From contig JAEINM010000070.1 of assembly GCA_016342385.1 (NCBI GenBank), positions 1-12,716 of the forward strand: 12,716 nucleotides of DNA, written 5' to 3'. Under the pieces are notes generated by a model. That model worked only from the letters and a program-made list of their open reading frames with translations. It had not been told where the DNA came from and did no database searches. Positions 1 through 6,741 of the stretch are shown piece by piece. Numbering within the stretch: the first letter of the stretch is position 1; each line of letters begins with the position of its first letter. This DNA is from Spirochaetaceae bacterium. GTDB taxonomy: Bacteria; Spirochaetota; Spirochaetia; DSM-2461. A program made the position numbers and the translations under genes.

Positions 1-282
1 TTTCTGATAAGTTTCCAGGTTGTGTTTTTCTTTAATGGGTGGATGGAGAATCCTGGTCACTTTTTCAAGATAGGATTCTGCCAGAGATTCCGTCCAATTG
101 TCTTCGGGAAATCCTATGGGGAAAGTAAAATTCATTTTACAGTCATTTCTCAACCCGCCGGTGGAAAAATTTTCCTTATCCACCATGAGAATTTTCCAGT
201 CTGGCTTTTTTTCAATCAGCTCAAAAGCTGATCCGAGACCAGCCGGTCCTGTTCCGATAATAATACAGTTATATTTTTTCAT
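1..282 (-). CDS. FAD-dependent dehydrogenase (COG2509-like), N-terminal fragment
   Basis: Partial gene running off the left edge; only the first 94 codons are present. The protein opens with a Rossmann dinucleotide-binding fold: a short beta strand (KKYNCIIIG) followed by G10-T-G12-P-A-G15, the GxGxxG loop that holds the FAD ADP moiety, and an acidic residue near 35 (MVDKE) that would bind the ribose. A GGLRNDCKMN segment (about 42-51) followed by PIGFP is typical of uncharacterised FAD-dependent dehydrogenases of the COG2509 type; this is from memory of the family. Substrate unknown. It does not look like GlpD despite the nearby glycerol kinase. The ATG at 282 has no Shine-Dalgarno sequence; a TATAAT lies 9 nt before it, so the mRNA is probably nearly leaderless. 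Divergent from the MBL gene at 428. Confidence 0.8.
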   Translation of the reverse strand, partial: MKKYNCIIIGTGPAGLGSAFELIEKKPDWKILMVDKENFSTGGLRNDCKMNFTFPIGFPEDNWTESLAESYLEKVTRILHPPIKEKHNLETYQK

Positions 283-291
283 ATAGGGAGC

Positions 292-321
292 ATTATATCG
301 GAATTCATGTGATAATGACAA
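292..321 (-). promoter_or_regulatory. Promoter of the FAD dehydrogenase gene
   Basis: On the minus strand, TTGTCA (321-316) is separated by 18 bp from a perfect TATAAT (297-292), a good sigma70-type promoter. The predicted start of transcription is at about 285-284, only 2-3 nt before the ATG at 282. The -35 box lies in the centre of the inverted repeat at 306-339, so a protein bound there would be expected to block this promoter. Confidence 0.6.
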
Positions 322-339
322 ACATGTCATTATCACATG
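306..339. repeat. Perfect 15-bp inverted repeat, probable operator
   Basis: The arms catgtgataatgaca (306-320) and tgtcattatcacatg (325-339) are exact reverse complements around the 4-nt centre aaca. Each arm contains a near-palindromic 13-mer of form TGTSATWATSACA (308-320 and 325-337), giving two operator-like units with centres 17 bp apart. The repeat covers the -35 box of the minus-strand promoter and ends about 20 bp upstream of the -35 box of the plus-strand MBL promoter. A divergent, position-sensitive operator is the likeliest reading. A terminator is less likely: no plus-strand gene precedes it and the T-run is about ten bases away. The regulator is not identifiable. Confidence 0.6.
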
Positions 340-360
340 TGTTTAATAATTTTTTATATT

Positions 361-389
361 TTGAAAAATATCACAAAACCGGCTATATT
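361..389 (+). promoter_or_regulatory. Promoter of the MBL hydrolase gene
   Basis: TTGAAA (361-366) and TATATT (384-389) are separated by exactly 17 bp. The predicted transcription start is near 396, giving a leader of about 32 nt that carries a GGAGA ribosome binding site at 419-423. The centre of the upstream inverted repeat would lie at about -73. Confidence 0.6.
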
Positions 390-427
390 ATTAGAAGTAT
401 ATATAAAAAAAGAACTGTGGAGATGGA

Positions 428-1282
428 ATGAGAGTAGAAAAACTCGGCGGAAATAAACTGGAATTAACAAATAGTGGAGATTTATCCATTTTTTTTGTCG
501 GTTCCGGAAGTGCCTTTACAAAAAAAATGAATCAGACAAATATTCTCATAGTAAAAGGTGATGACCATCTTATGGTTGATTGCGGAACGAAAACTCCTCA
601 GGCACTTTGGGAATATGGTCTTCCCGTATTTAAACTGAATAATTTTTTTATCACACATACTCATGCTGATCATATAGGCGGGCTTGAAGAAGTGATGCTG
701 ATGAACAGATATGTCATGAATCAGAAAAAAGCGAATATTTATATTACAAAAAAATTCCGAAAAAATCTCTGGAACTACTCTCTTAAAGGCGGTGCTGAAG
801 GCAACGAGAATCATAAGGGTAAACAACTGACTTTCCATGACATGTGGAATCCTATAGTTCCCAAAAGATTAAAGGGATTAAAAAGAGACGCCTGGCAGTT
901 CTCTGTGGGAAGTCTTAAAATAACAACATTCAGAACCATGCATACACCAGATACATCGAAATCCTGGAAAGACTCAGCATGGAGCAACGGATTAATTATT
1001 GATGACAAGATTCTCTTTACCAGCGACACCAGATTTGATCCGGAGATGTTGGACTTCTGCCTACAGAATTGGGATATTGAAACCATATTTCACGATTGTC
1101 AGTTCTTTGAGGGCGGTGTCCATGCCTCGCTCAATGAACTGGACTCATTGAGCGATGAAATAAAAGAAAAAACCTATCTCATGCATTATGGTGATAACTG
1201 GAAAGATTTTAAAGAGCGAGTAAAAGATTCACCTTTTGCCGGTCTTGTCAAAGAAGGACATTTCTACAATTTCTCATTATGA
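428..1282 (+). CDS. MBL-fold metallo-hydrolase, RNase Z-like
   Basis: A 284-residue metallo-beta-lactamase-fold hydrolase, probably cytosolic and binding two metal ions. The N-terminal strand-turn FFVGSGSAF (about 22-30) and DCG (51-53) are typical of the RNase Z/ElaC-like branch. The metal ligands are in place: H77-T-H79-A-D81-H82 (the HxHxDH motif), H172 in TMHTPD, bridging D200 in FTSDT, and a C-terminal H253 in LMHYG. There is no signal peptide. It ends convergently inside the last codons of the MBL-cyclic-nucleotide-binding gene (19-bp overlap). A GGAGA ribosome binding site ends 4 nt before the ATG. The substrate cannot be read from the sequence: a tRNase Z-like nuclease, a cyclic nucleotide phosphodiesterase or another phosphoester hydrolase are all possible. 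The adenylate cyclase and CNBD genes nearby make the phosphodiesterase option worth testing. Confidence 0.85.
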   Translation: MRVEKLGGNKLELTNSGDLSIFFVGSGSAFTKKMNQTNILIVKGDDHLMVDCGTKTPQALWEYGLPVFKLNNFFITHTHADHIGGLEEVMLMNRYVMNQKKANIYITKKFRKNLWNYSLKGGAEGNENHKGKQLTFHDMWNPIVPKRLKGLKRDAWQFSVGSLKITTFRTMHTPDTSKSWKDSAWSNGLIIDDKILFTSDTRFDPEMLDFCLQNWDIETIFHDCQFFEGGVHASLNELDSLSDEIKEKTYLMHYGDNWKDFKERVKDSPFAGLVKEGHFYNFSL

Positions 1283-3474
1283 ACTTCTCGGGAGATTCTC
1301 AAGCGGTGATTGTATACTCTCAAAAACTTCCAGTGTATGACTGGTATTTCTTTCAATAGTTCAAGGGGGATCAGATATATTTGAGAATCTTCAACCACTT
1401 TTTCTGTAAAAACTGATTTGATATTATCGAATAGGCTCTCAAAGGAACAGACCCTCCCGATTTTAACATCTTCTACAAATTTTTTCTTTTTATAGAGAGA
1501 AATCCTTCCGGATTTTAAGAGAATGACCCCTCTTTTCTTATATTCTATAAGAGAAGTTCCCTTTTTTAAATTGAAGATTTCCATTCCTTCGGCAATTTTA
1601 TTAATCATATGACAGGAATGTGTTAATCCCAGTATTCTGCTCTTTCTCAAAAAAGATCTTTTAATGCTCTCCTGTTTTACCAGATTCTCAATATTATTCC
1701 GCTTAATGATAAATAGAAATATTTCCTGAGGGATTTCCAGAATTTCCACATAACTTGCCGTTCTATAAGTCTGCGCAGCTTTTGAATGATCAATAGCATT
1801 GACAGGACCAATCAGGCTGCCCGATGACAATATACTATTTCTGGCTTCATAGGTGTTAATCAATTCTACAAGCCCATTAATAATAAGGTACAGAGTTTTA
1901 ACTTTTTCACCTTTCTTAATAAGGATTGTCCCCACATTATGTGTCGATATTTTCCCGTTCTGTAAAATATTGCGGTCACTGGAACAGATTCCCGGGAGAA
2001 GTGCTTTGAGATAATGTCTGGTATAAATCGTGCTGTATTCGGCCACCGAAGGGATAAGAATATCCTGCATACCAAAGGAGGCACTCGAACCGATCTCTTT
2101 CTCTGAATCTCCCAGATCTTTATCTGTATGACTCAACAGTATTTTTCTGGACTGGTCATCTCTGAAATCTTCAGCATTTCCATGAATCATTCCGCCGCCA
2201 ATATCAATTTTTTTCAGATCTGCCGGTATAAGATAGTTTTTCCATACGTCATTGTAAAACTGCTCACTGATCCCATTGCCGTTTTTGTCCTCTACGAGAA
2301 ATTCTTTGAGGATTCTATCGGATGCAATGTCGGCCAGATGGCCATAACTTTTATAACCATTGTGCCAGAATGTTCTAAAATACAAAATGGACGTTTCAAC
2401 GGGATGAGGTGAAAATACCGGTCTGACTTCAAGACCCTCTAAATAATTCCAGATTCCGCTTTCAAGATCATGTATCTCAAAGGATTTTTCAAACATACTC
2501 TCTTCGACACCCATAAGGGCTGTTAATTTTTCAACTACTGATTTACGCACCAGAGGAGTGGCGAAATACTTAATTCTGTGGTCGGTCTGTACAAAAGAAG
2601 TTAACCCGCAGAAATGGTCATCATGAGCATGAGTCTGAAAAATACCTTCTATATCATTAACACTGATCCCCAGAGAGGCAAGACTGAACTGAACGCTGGG
2701 ACCGGCATCGATGAGATAGAATTTTCCCTGAAATGTCAGAAGACTTCCCATACAGGGGCGATTCTGATCCCATCCGTTCCCATCACCTATATGTATCACA
2801 GAAAAATATTCCCTTTTAATCTTATGGAAATCAAGGTTGTAAGGCAGTTCATAACGATCCAGTTTATTCAGATTCAAATCGATATCTTCCGACTGGTCCT
2901 TATAAGTAATATTGTATTGATTAAAATCTGTTCTTCTCAGAGAAACACCTTCTACTATTTCAACAGGTTCATCTTCTACGGGAATAATATGAAGTAATTC
3001 TTCTGTCCTTCTTATATTATTAAAATTGAATCTGCTTTTCATGCTCAGCATTTCCAGCGCTTCCCCCTGACTGACGCCGGCATCCATAAGTTCTTCCAGA
3101 GTTGTCAGTCCGTAAGTACCGCGATAAATATAATTACTTTGGGCTGTTATCTGGTCGGGATGACCGATGAGCATGGGTTTTTCCCCGGTATTTCCAGGAT
3201 GATTGGGTATAATCATCCCCTGTCGATACATCATGTGAAGAACAGGAAACTCCGAAACATTGGCAAAATCACCATTCTGCATATGGGTATCAGATAGTAA
3301 AATAGCATTTGGACCAGTCTCGTATGACACTCCATCCTTGGAAATTTTGCGGATAAGCCCGAGTCTCATAAGATGCTTTACACTGTCCATTGGACATCCA
3401 CAGAGAATATGAAGATTAACTTCGGGAATAGATAGCCAGGTTATACCGGTTGCGACTTTAATTTTTTCCATCAC
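1264..3474 (-). CDS. MBL-fold protein fused to tandem cyclic-nucleotide-binding-like domains
   Basis: A large multidomain protein of 735-736 residues. Residues 1-175 form a conserved region with no assigned function (CGCP at 25-28, ETGPNAILLSD at 52-62). Residues 220-450 are a metallo-beta-lactamase domain: DAG (256-258), T-H-A-H-D-D-H (281-287), H357 in SPHPVE, D382 in HLADIAS and H449 in LLSHTD are the expected metal ligands. Residues about 500-600 resemble a cNMP-binding beta-roll with the phosphate-cassette arginine kept (YRTAS, R571) but the usual glutamate replaced (IGPVNA, P557). Residues about 625-715 look like a second, more degraded copy. The family is a known but uncharacterised MBL plus CNBD fusion; cNMP-controlled hydrolase activity is inference. 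The start may be GTG at 3474 or ATG at 3471. ATG is preferred because TATAAT at 3485-3480 puts the transcript start at about 3473. No Shine-Dalgarno is visible. Confidence 0.85.
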   Translation of the reverse strand: MMEKIKVATGITWLSIPEVNLHILCGCPMDSVKHLMRLGLIRKISKDGVSYETGPNAILLSDTHMQNGDFANVSEFPVLHMMYRQGMIIPNHPGNTGEKPMLIGHPDQITAQSNYIYRGTYGLTTLEELMDAGVSQGEALEMLSMKSRFNFNNIRRTEELLHIIPVEDEPVEIVEGVSLRRTDFNQYNITYKDQSEDIDLNLNKLDRYELPYNLDFHKIKREYFSVIHIGDGNGWDQNRPCMGSLLTFQGKFYLIDAGPSVQFSLASLGISVNDIEGIFQTHAHDDHFCGLTSFVQTDHRIKYFATPLVRKSVVEKLTALMGVEESMFEKSFEIHDLESGIWNYLEGLEVRPVFSPHPVETSILYFRTFWHNGYKSYGHLADIASDRILKEFLVEDKNGNGISEQFYNDVWKNYLIPADLKKIDIGGGMIHGNAEDFRDDQSRKILLSHTDKDLGDSEKEIGSSASFGMQDILIPSVAEYSTIYTRHYLKALLPGICSSDRNILQNGKISTHNVGTILIKKGEKVKTLYLIINGLVELINTYEARNSILSSGSLIGPVNAIDHSKAAQTYRTASYVEILEIPQEIFLFIIKRNNIENLVKQESIKRSFLRKSRILGLTHSCHMINKIAEGMEIFNLKKGTSLIEYKKRGVILLKSGRISLYKKKKFVEDVKIGRVCSFESLFDNIKSVFTEKVVEDSQIYLIPLELLKEIPVIHWKFLRVYNHRLRISREVHNEKL

Positions 3475-3479
3475 TTACT

Positions 3480-3508
3480 ATTATAATCATTTTTTATATA
3501 TTTGTAGA
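3480..3508 (-). promoter_or_regulatory. Promoter of the MBL-CNBD gene
   Basis: On the minus strand, TCTACA (3508-3503, 4 of 6 matches) is 17 bp from a perfect TATAAT (3485-3480). The implied transcription start is at about 3473, on or next to the start codon, so the mRNA would be leaderless. It is back to back with the glpK promoter region, and the two polymerase footprints would overlap. Confidence 0.5.
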
Positions 3509-3532
3509 CATTTATAAAATACAAGTTAATAA
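3505..3532 (+). promoter_or_regulatory. Possible glpK promoter
   Basis: TAGACA (3505-3510, 5 of 6 matches to TTGACA) is followed after 16 bp by TAATAA (3527-3532), a weak -10 box. Other AT-rich registers are possible, for example TATAAA at 3513-3518. A promoter must lie between 3475 and 3560 because the upstream gene is divergent, but the exact box is uncertain. Confidence 0.3.
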
Positions 3533-3573
3533 TACTTACATTAAATAACTAATAAGATAAAAGGAGTTCTAAT

Positions 3574-5064
3574 ATGGGAAAATATGTCATGTCTCTAGAT
3601 CAGGGGACTACCAGCTCCAGAGTCCTGCTCATCAATAAAATGGGGAACATAGAAGCCATAGCCCAACAGGAGTTCACTCAAATTTACCCCCGGGAAAAAT
3701 GGGTCGAACACGATCCGGAGGAAATATGGAATTGTCAAAGAGAAGTTTTCATTCAGGCCCTGGATAGAAATAATATCCATATAGAAGATATTGATTCTAT
3801 TGGAATTACCAATCAGAGGGAAACCACAGTCCTATGGGACAGAAAATCGGGTAAACCTGTGTATAATGCTATTGTCTGGCAATGCCGCAGGACCTCTGAA
3901 ATTTGTGAGAAGCTTAAATCTGAGGGCTTGACCTCAATGATAAAAAGCAAAACCGGTTTGCCCATAGATGCCTATTTTTCTGCCACAAAAATCATGTGGA
4001 TTCTCGATAATGTAGAAGGGGCCAGGGAAAAGGCCGAGAAGGGAGATCTCCTGTTCGGAACGATTGACACGTGGTTATTGTGGAAACTGACTGGTGGGAA
4101 AGTGCACAAGACCGACTACACTAATGCCTCAAGGACTATGATTTTTAATATACATGAACTCCAATGGGACAGGGAATTGCTGGAAAAATTCAATATCCCC
4201 GAATCCATGCTGCCCGAGGTGGAAGATTCTAGTTTTTTATTCGGTCATTGTGAAAAATCAATATTCGGAAAAGAGATCCCCATTACAGGAATAGCCGGAG
4301 ATCAGCAGTCAGCCCTCTTTGGTCAGATGTGTCTGGACAAAGGAGATGTAAAAAATACTTATGGAACGGGATGTTTCATGCTGATGAATACGGGAGATAA
4401 ACCTGTTGAATCGGACAATGGATTGCTGACAACAATAGCTCTCGGCCTAAAGGGAAAAATCAACTATGCACTGGAAGGAAGTGTTTTCATGGCCGGAGCG
4501 GTTATCCAATGGCTAAGGGACGATCTGAGAATTATCAGTGATGCTATGGAAACGGAAACTATGGCTTACTCTGTTGAAGACTCACACGGAGTATACCTTG
4601 TTTCGGCATTTCAGGGGATTGGTACACCCTATTGGGATATGGATGCACGTGCGGGAATCCTCGGGCTGACCAGAGGGGCGAAAAAAGAGCATATTGTCCG
4701 GGCGGCATTGGAATCAATTGCCTACAGATCTAAGGATGTTCTGGATATAATGGTCAAAGACTCGGGGATAGATATAAGGTCTCTTAAAGTTGACGGTGGA
4801 GCATCGAGAAATAATTTCCTTCTCCAGTTTCAAAGTGATATTACAGGTATAGATGTCATTCGCCCCCAGCTGGTTGAGACGACTGCCATGGGAGCTGCTT
4901 TTCTGGCCGGTCTGAAAACCGGGTTCTGGTCAAATATTGAGGAATTAAAATCAATCTGGAATGAAGATAGGATTTTTTCCCCATCCATGACAGAAGCGGA
5001 ACGGACGAAATTGTATAAGGGCTGGCAGAAAGCTATTCTCAGATGCTGCAACTGGGATGAATAA
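3574..5064 (+). CDS. glpK: Glycerol kinase
   Basis: ATP:glycerol 3-phosphotransferase, the cytosolic step that traps glycerol as glycerol 3-phosphate. At 496 residues it matches the usual 495-505. FGGY-family marks are complete: the phosphate-1 loop D9-QGTTSSR, GITNQRET (77-84) with R82, the signature YFSATKIMWILDN (134-146), the catalytic base D243 in GIAGDQQSALFG, GTGCF (264-268) and GGASRNN (408-414) for ATP. The segment 224-236 (FGHCEKSIFGKEI) shows no FBP-type GGxxGTR loop as in E. coli, and the histidine phosphorylated by HPr in Firmicutes enzymes aligns with S229, so both classical controls seem absent. AAGGAG at 3561-3566 is 7 nt from the ATG. There is no glpF or glpD beside it. A cyclase gene follows after 50 bp on the same strand. 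Confidence 0.97.
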   Translation: MGKYVMSLDQGTTSSRVLLINKMGNIEAIAQQEFTQIYPREKWVEHDPEEIWNCQREVFIQALDRNNIHIEDIDSIGITNQRETTVLWDRKSGKPVYNAIVWQCRRTSEICEKLKSEGLTSMIKSKTGLPIDAYFSATKIMWILDNVEGAREKAEKGDLLFGTIDTWLLWKLTGGKVHKTDYTNASRTMIFNIHELQWDRELLEKFNIPESMLPEVEDSSFLFGHCEKSIFGKEIPITGIAGDQQSALFGQMCLDKGDVKNTYGTGCFMLMNTGDKPVESDNGLLTTIALGLKGKINYALEGSVFMAGAVIQWLRDDLRIISDAMETETMAYSVEDSHGVYLVSAFQGIGTPYWDMDARAGILGLTRGAKKEHIVRAALESIAYRSKDVLDIMVKDSGIDIRSLKVDGGASRNNFLLQFQSDITGIDVIRPQLVETTAMGAAFLAGLKTGFWSNIEELKSIWNEDRIFSPSMTEAERTKLYKGWQKAILRCCNWDE

Positions 5065-5069
5065 AAACA

Positions 5070-5112
5070 TCTCATTACAGTGTTATTTCATCCTCTATCA
5101 TTTATAATGAGA
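5070..5112. repeat. 8-bp inverted repeat overlapping the cyclase -10 box
   Basis: tctcatta (5070-5077) and taatgaga (5105-5112) are perfect inverted repeats 27 bp apart. The right arm overlaps the TATAAT just before the cyclase start. As a terminator for glpK it is poor (long loop, no T-run). It could be an operator pair or chance. Confidence 0.25.
5103..5108 (+). promoter_or_regulatory. -10 box directly before the cyclase start
   Basis: An exact TATAAT ends 6 nt before the ATG at 5115, so the A of the start codon would be +1, a leaderless arrangement. No convincing -35 hexamer lies 16-19 bp upstream (GTGTTA at 5080-5085), so an activator may be required. Alternatively the gene is read through from glpK. 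Confidence 0.4.
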
Positions 5113-5114
5113 AT

Positions 5115-6731
5115 ATGTTCAGGAAAAATAAAGTTAAAAAAAAGGCCGGATCAGTCAAAAATATTACACTTATGGATGATATTATCCGTACAAGTAATCT
5201 TCTGACAAGGGATATGAATTTCAATCATCTGGTATCGGTACTCGTTGAGCAGAGTCTTGATGTAACCAGATCTGATATGGCGGCATATTTTTCTTATTCT
5301 GAAGAACCTGAGAAAAAAACAACTCTTACCCGAATCTACAAAAGAGGCCGATGGGATGTTGCAGAAACACTGGATAGAAAATCATCTCTTGTAGAATTCA
5401 TCGAAGAATCGGAAGAGACTGTCATAGTCCTTATGAAAAAAAAGGACCGCCACTTCCCTTCAATTATTCTCAACGAAACTATGGAGAGTGCTATTGCCTT
5501 ACCGATTTTCACCCCCGATTTCAAGCTTGGGATTCTCATACTGAACTCTGTTCATAATAACTATTACAATCACAATAGATTTCAATTTCTCAACTCTCTT
5601 TCAAAACTTGCTTCGGGTATGTTAAATAACGCCAGACTTTTTAATGAGATGAAAGAATCCTACAAAAAAATAGAAGGTCTTGAGCGATATCAGAAGAGTA
5701 TTTTTTCCTCTATGACCGATTTGCTGATTACATTAGACTCTGCAGGGAATTTTTATTATGCCAACAATGAGGCAATAGCGGGCTTTAATCTCAATGAGAA
5801 TTATCCCGGGATTTCCTGCACAGATTTTTTTGAAAAAAAACTGAGTAAATCTGTTTTGAATTCCATAGAGGAATGCCATACCAGTAGTCACGAATTTCTT
5901 GGACTAAAGGGTATGTACAAGGATAAGGAACTGGATAAGGAGATAGATTTCCAGCTCAATATATCCCCCTTAATGGGAACCCGCGGTAAAAAACTGGGGA
6001 CCGTATTAATTTTCAACGATGAAACCAAAACTCGAAATTTACAAAAGAAAATGAATATTGTCACCGAAGAAAGACGTCAGATAAAAGACATGTTTTCACG
6101 ATATTTATCTAAAGACCTGGTCAATAGTCTGATCAACCAGCCGGAGCTGGTCAAACTGGGAGGGGCACAGAAACAAGCCACAGTACTTTTTGCAGACATT
6201 CGGGGTTACACCTCTTTTTCTGAAGGAAAAGAACCTGCCTATATTATTGAAATACTCAATGAATATTTTGATGAAGCTGTTGAAAAAGTCATCAGTTCAC
6301 ATGGCTTTATTGATAAATTTATTGGAGATTGTATCATGGCAGCCTGGGGTGTTCCCATGGTCTCAGAGCAGGAAGATGCCATTAATGCCGTTACCTGCGC
6401 CCTGGAAATCCAGAAACTGATCAATTCAAAAAAAAGGCATTTCTTTAAAGGGTATGCTGAAAATCTCAAAGTGGGCATTGGACTGCATAGCGGTTTTCTA
6501 GTGGCGGGGAATTTAGGAAGCTCCCGGAGAATGGACTACACAATTATAGGTGACACAGTCAACATAGCCGCAAGACTTGAAGGAGTTGCCGAAGCCGGTG
6601 AAGTTATCATTACTCAATCTACAAAAGAAAAGCTGTCCGACTTATTCAGGCTGGAGAAAAGAACTCCCGTCAAAGTAAAAGGAAAATCCAAGCCTATTCA
6701 CATTTACAATGTTTTAGAAAGAATCAAATAA
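5115..6731 (+). CDS. GAF-PAS class III adenylate cyclase
   Basis: A soluble sensor cyclase of 538 residues that would make cAMP from ATP. Order: basic N-terminus; GAF domain about 25-178; PAS-like domain about 190-308 (starting at YQKSIFSSMTDLLITLDSAG); helical linker about 309-345; class III catalytic domain about 350-535. Both metal aspartates are present (D361 in FADIRGYTSFSE, D405 in FIGDCIMAAWG). Adenine-selecting residues fit an adenylate cyclase of class IIIb: K401 in DKFIGD and T476 in DYTIIGD. The transition-state pair N483 and R487 (TVNIAAR) is intact, so the domain should be active as a homodimer. No membrane segment. The GAF/PAS ligand is unknown. The ATG has no clear Shine-Dalgarno. 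The stop is 10 bp before the HEAT-repeat gene, so the two are co-transcribed. Confidence 0.92.
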   Translation: MFRKNKVKKKAGSVKNITLMDDIIRTSNLLTRDMNFNHLVSVLVEQSLDVTRSDMAAYFSYSEEPEKKTTLTRIYKRGRWDVAETLDRKSSLVEFIEESEETVIVLMKKKDRHFPSIILNETMESAIALPIFTPDFKLGILILNSVHNNYYNHNRFQFLNSLSKLASGMLNNARLFNEMKESYKKIEGLERYQKSIFSSMTDLLITLDSAGNFYYANNEAIAGFNLNENYPGISCTDFFEKKLSKSVLNSIEECHTSSHEFLGLKGMYKDKELDKEIDFQLNISPLMGTRGKKLGTVLIFNDETKTRNLQKKMNIVTEERRQIKDMFSRYLSKDLVNSLINQPELVKLGGAQKQATVLFADIRGYTSFSEGKEPAYIIEILNEYFDEAVEKVISSHGFIDKFIGDCIMAAWGVPMVSEQEDAINAVTCALEIQKLINSKKRHFFKGYAENLKVGIGLHSGFLVAGNLGSSRRMDYTIIGDTVNIAARLEGVAEAGEVIITQSTKEKLSDLFRLEKRTPVKVKGKSKPIHIYNVLERIK

Positions 6732-6741
6732 GGAGTCTGAA

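Noticed and set aside
1..282. FAD dehydrogenase as glycerol 3-phosphate dehydrogenase (GlpD)
   Set aside because: The GGLRNDCKMN-PIGFP segment fits the COG2509-type dehydrogenases, not GlpD, and the gene is over 3 kb away from glpK on the other strand.
306..350. Inverted repeat read as a rho-independent terminator
   Set aside because: No plus-strand gene ends upstream, the stem is AT-rich, the T-run starts about ten bases after it, and the minus-strand side has none; its overlap with a -35 box favours an operator.
482..838. 118-codon minus-strand ORF inside the MBL gene
   Set aside because: Antisense of the metal-binding motif region; the plus-strand protein has all catalytic residues.
2250..2300. 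EF-hand-like loop in the MBL-CNBD protein (DKNGNGIS, residues 396-403)
   Set aside because: The glutamate required at loop position 12 is missing (Y407) and there is no flanking helix pair evident; probably a surface loop of the MBL domain.
3502..3524. TTGTA-N13-TACAA dyad between the MBL-CNBD gene and glpK as an operator
   Set aside because: Only the outer 5 bp match and the inside is AT-rich without symmetry; expected by chance in such sequence.
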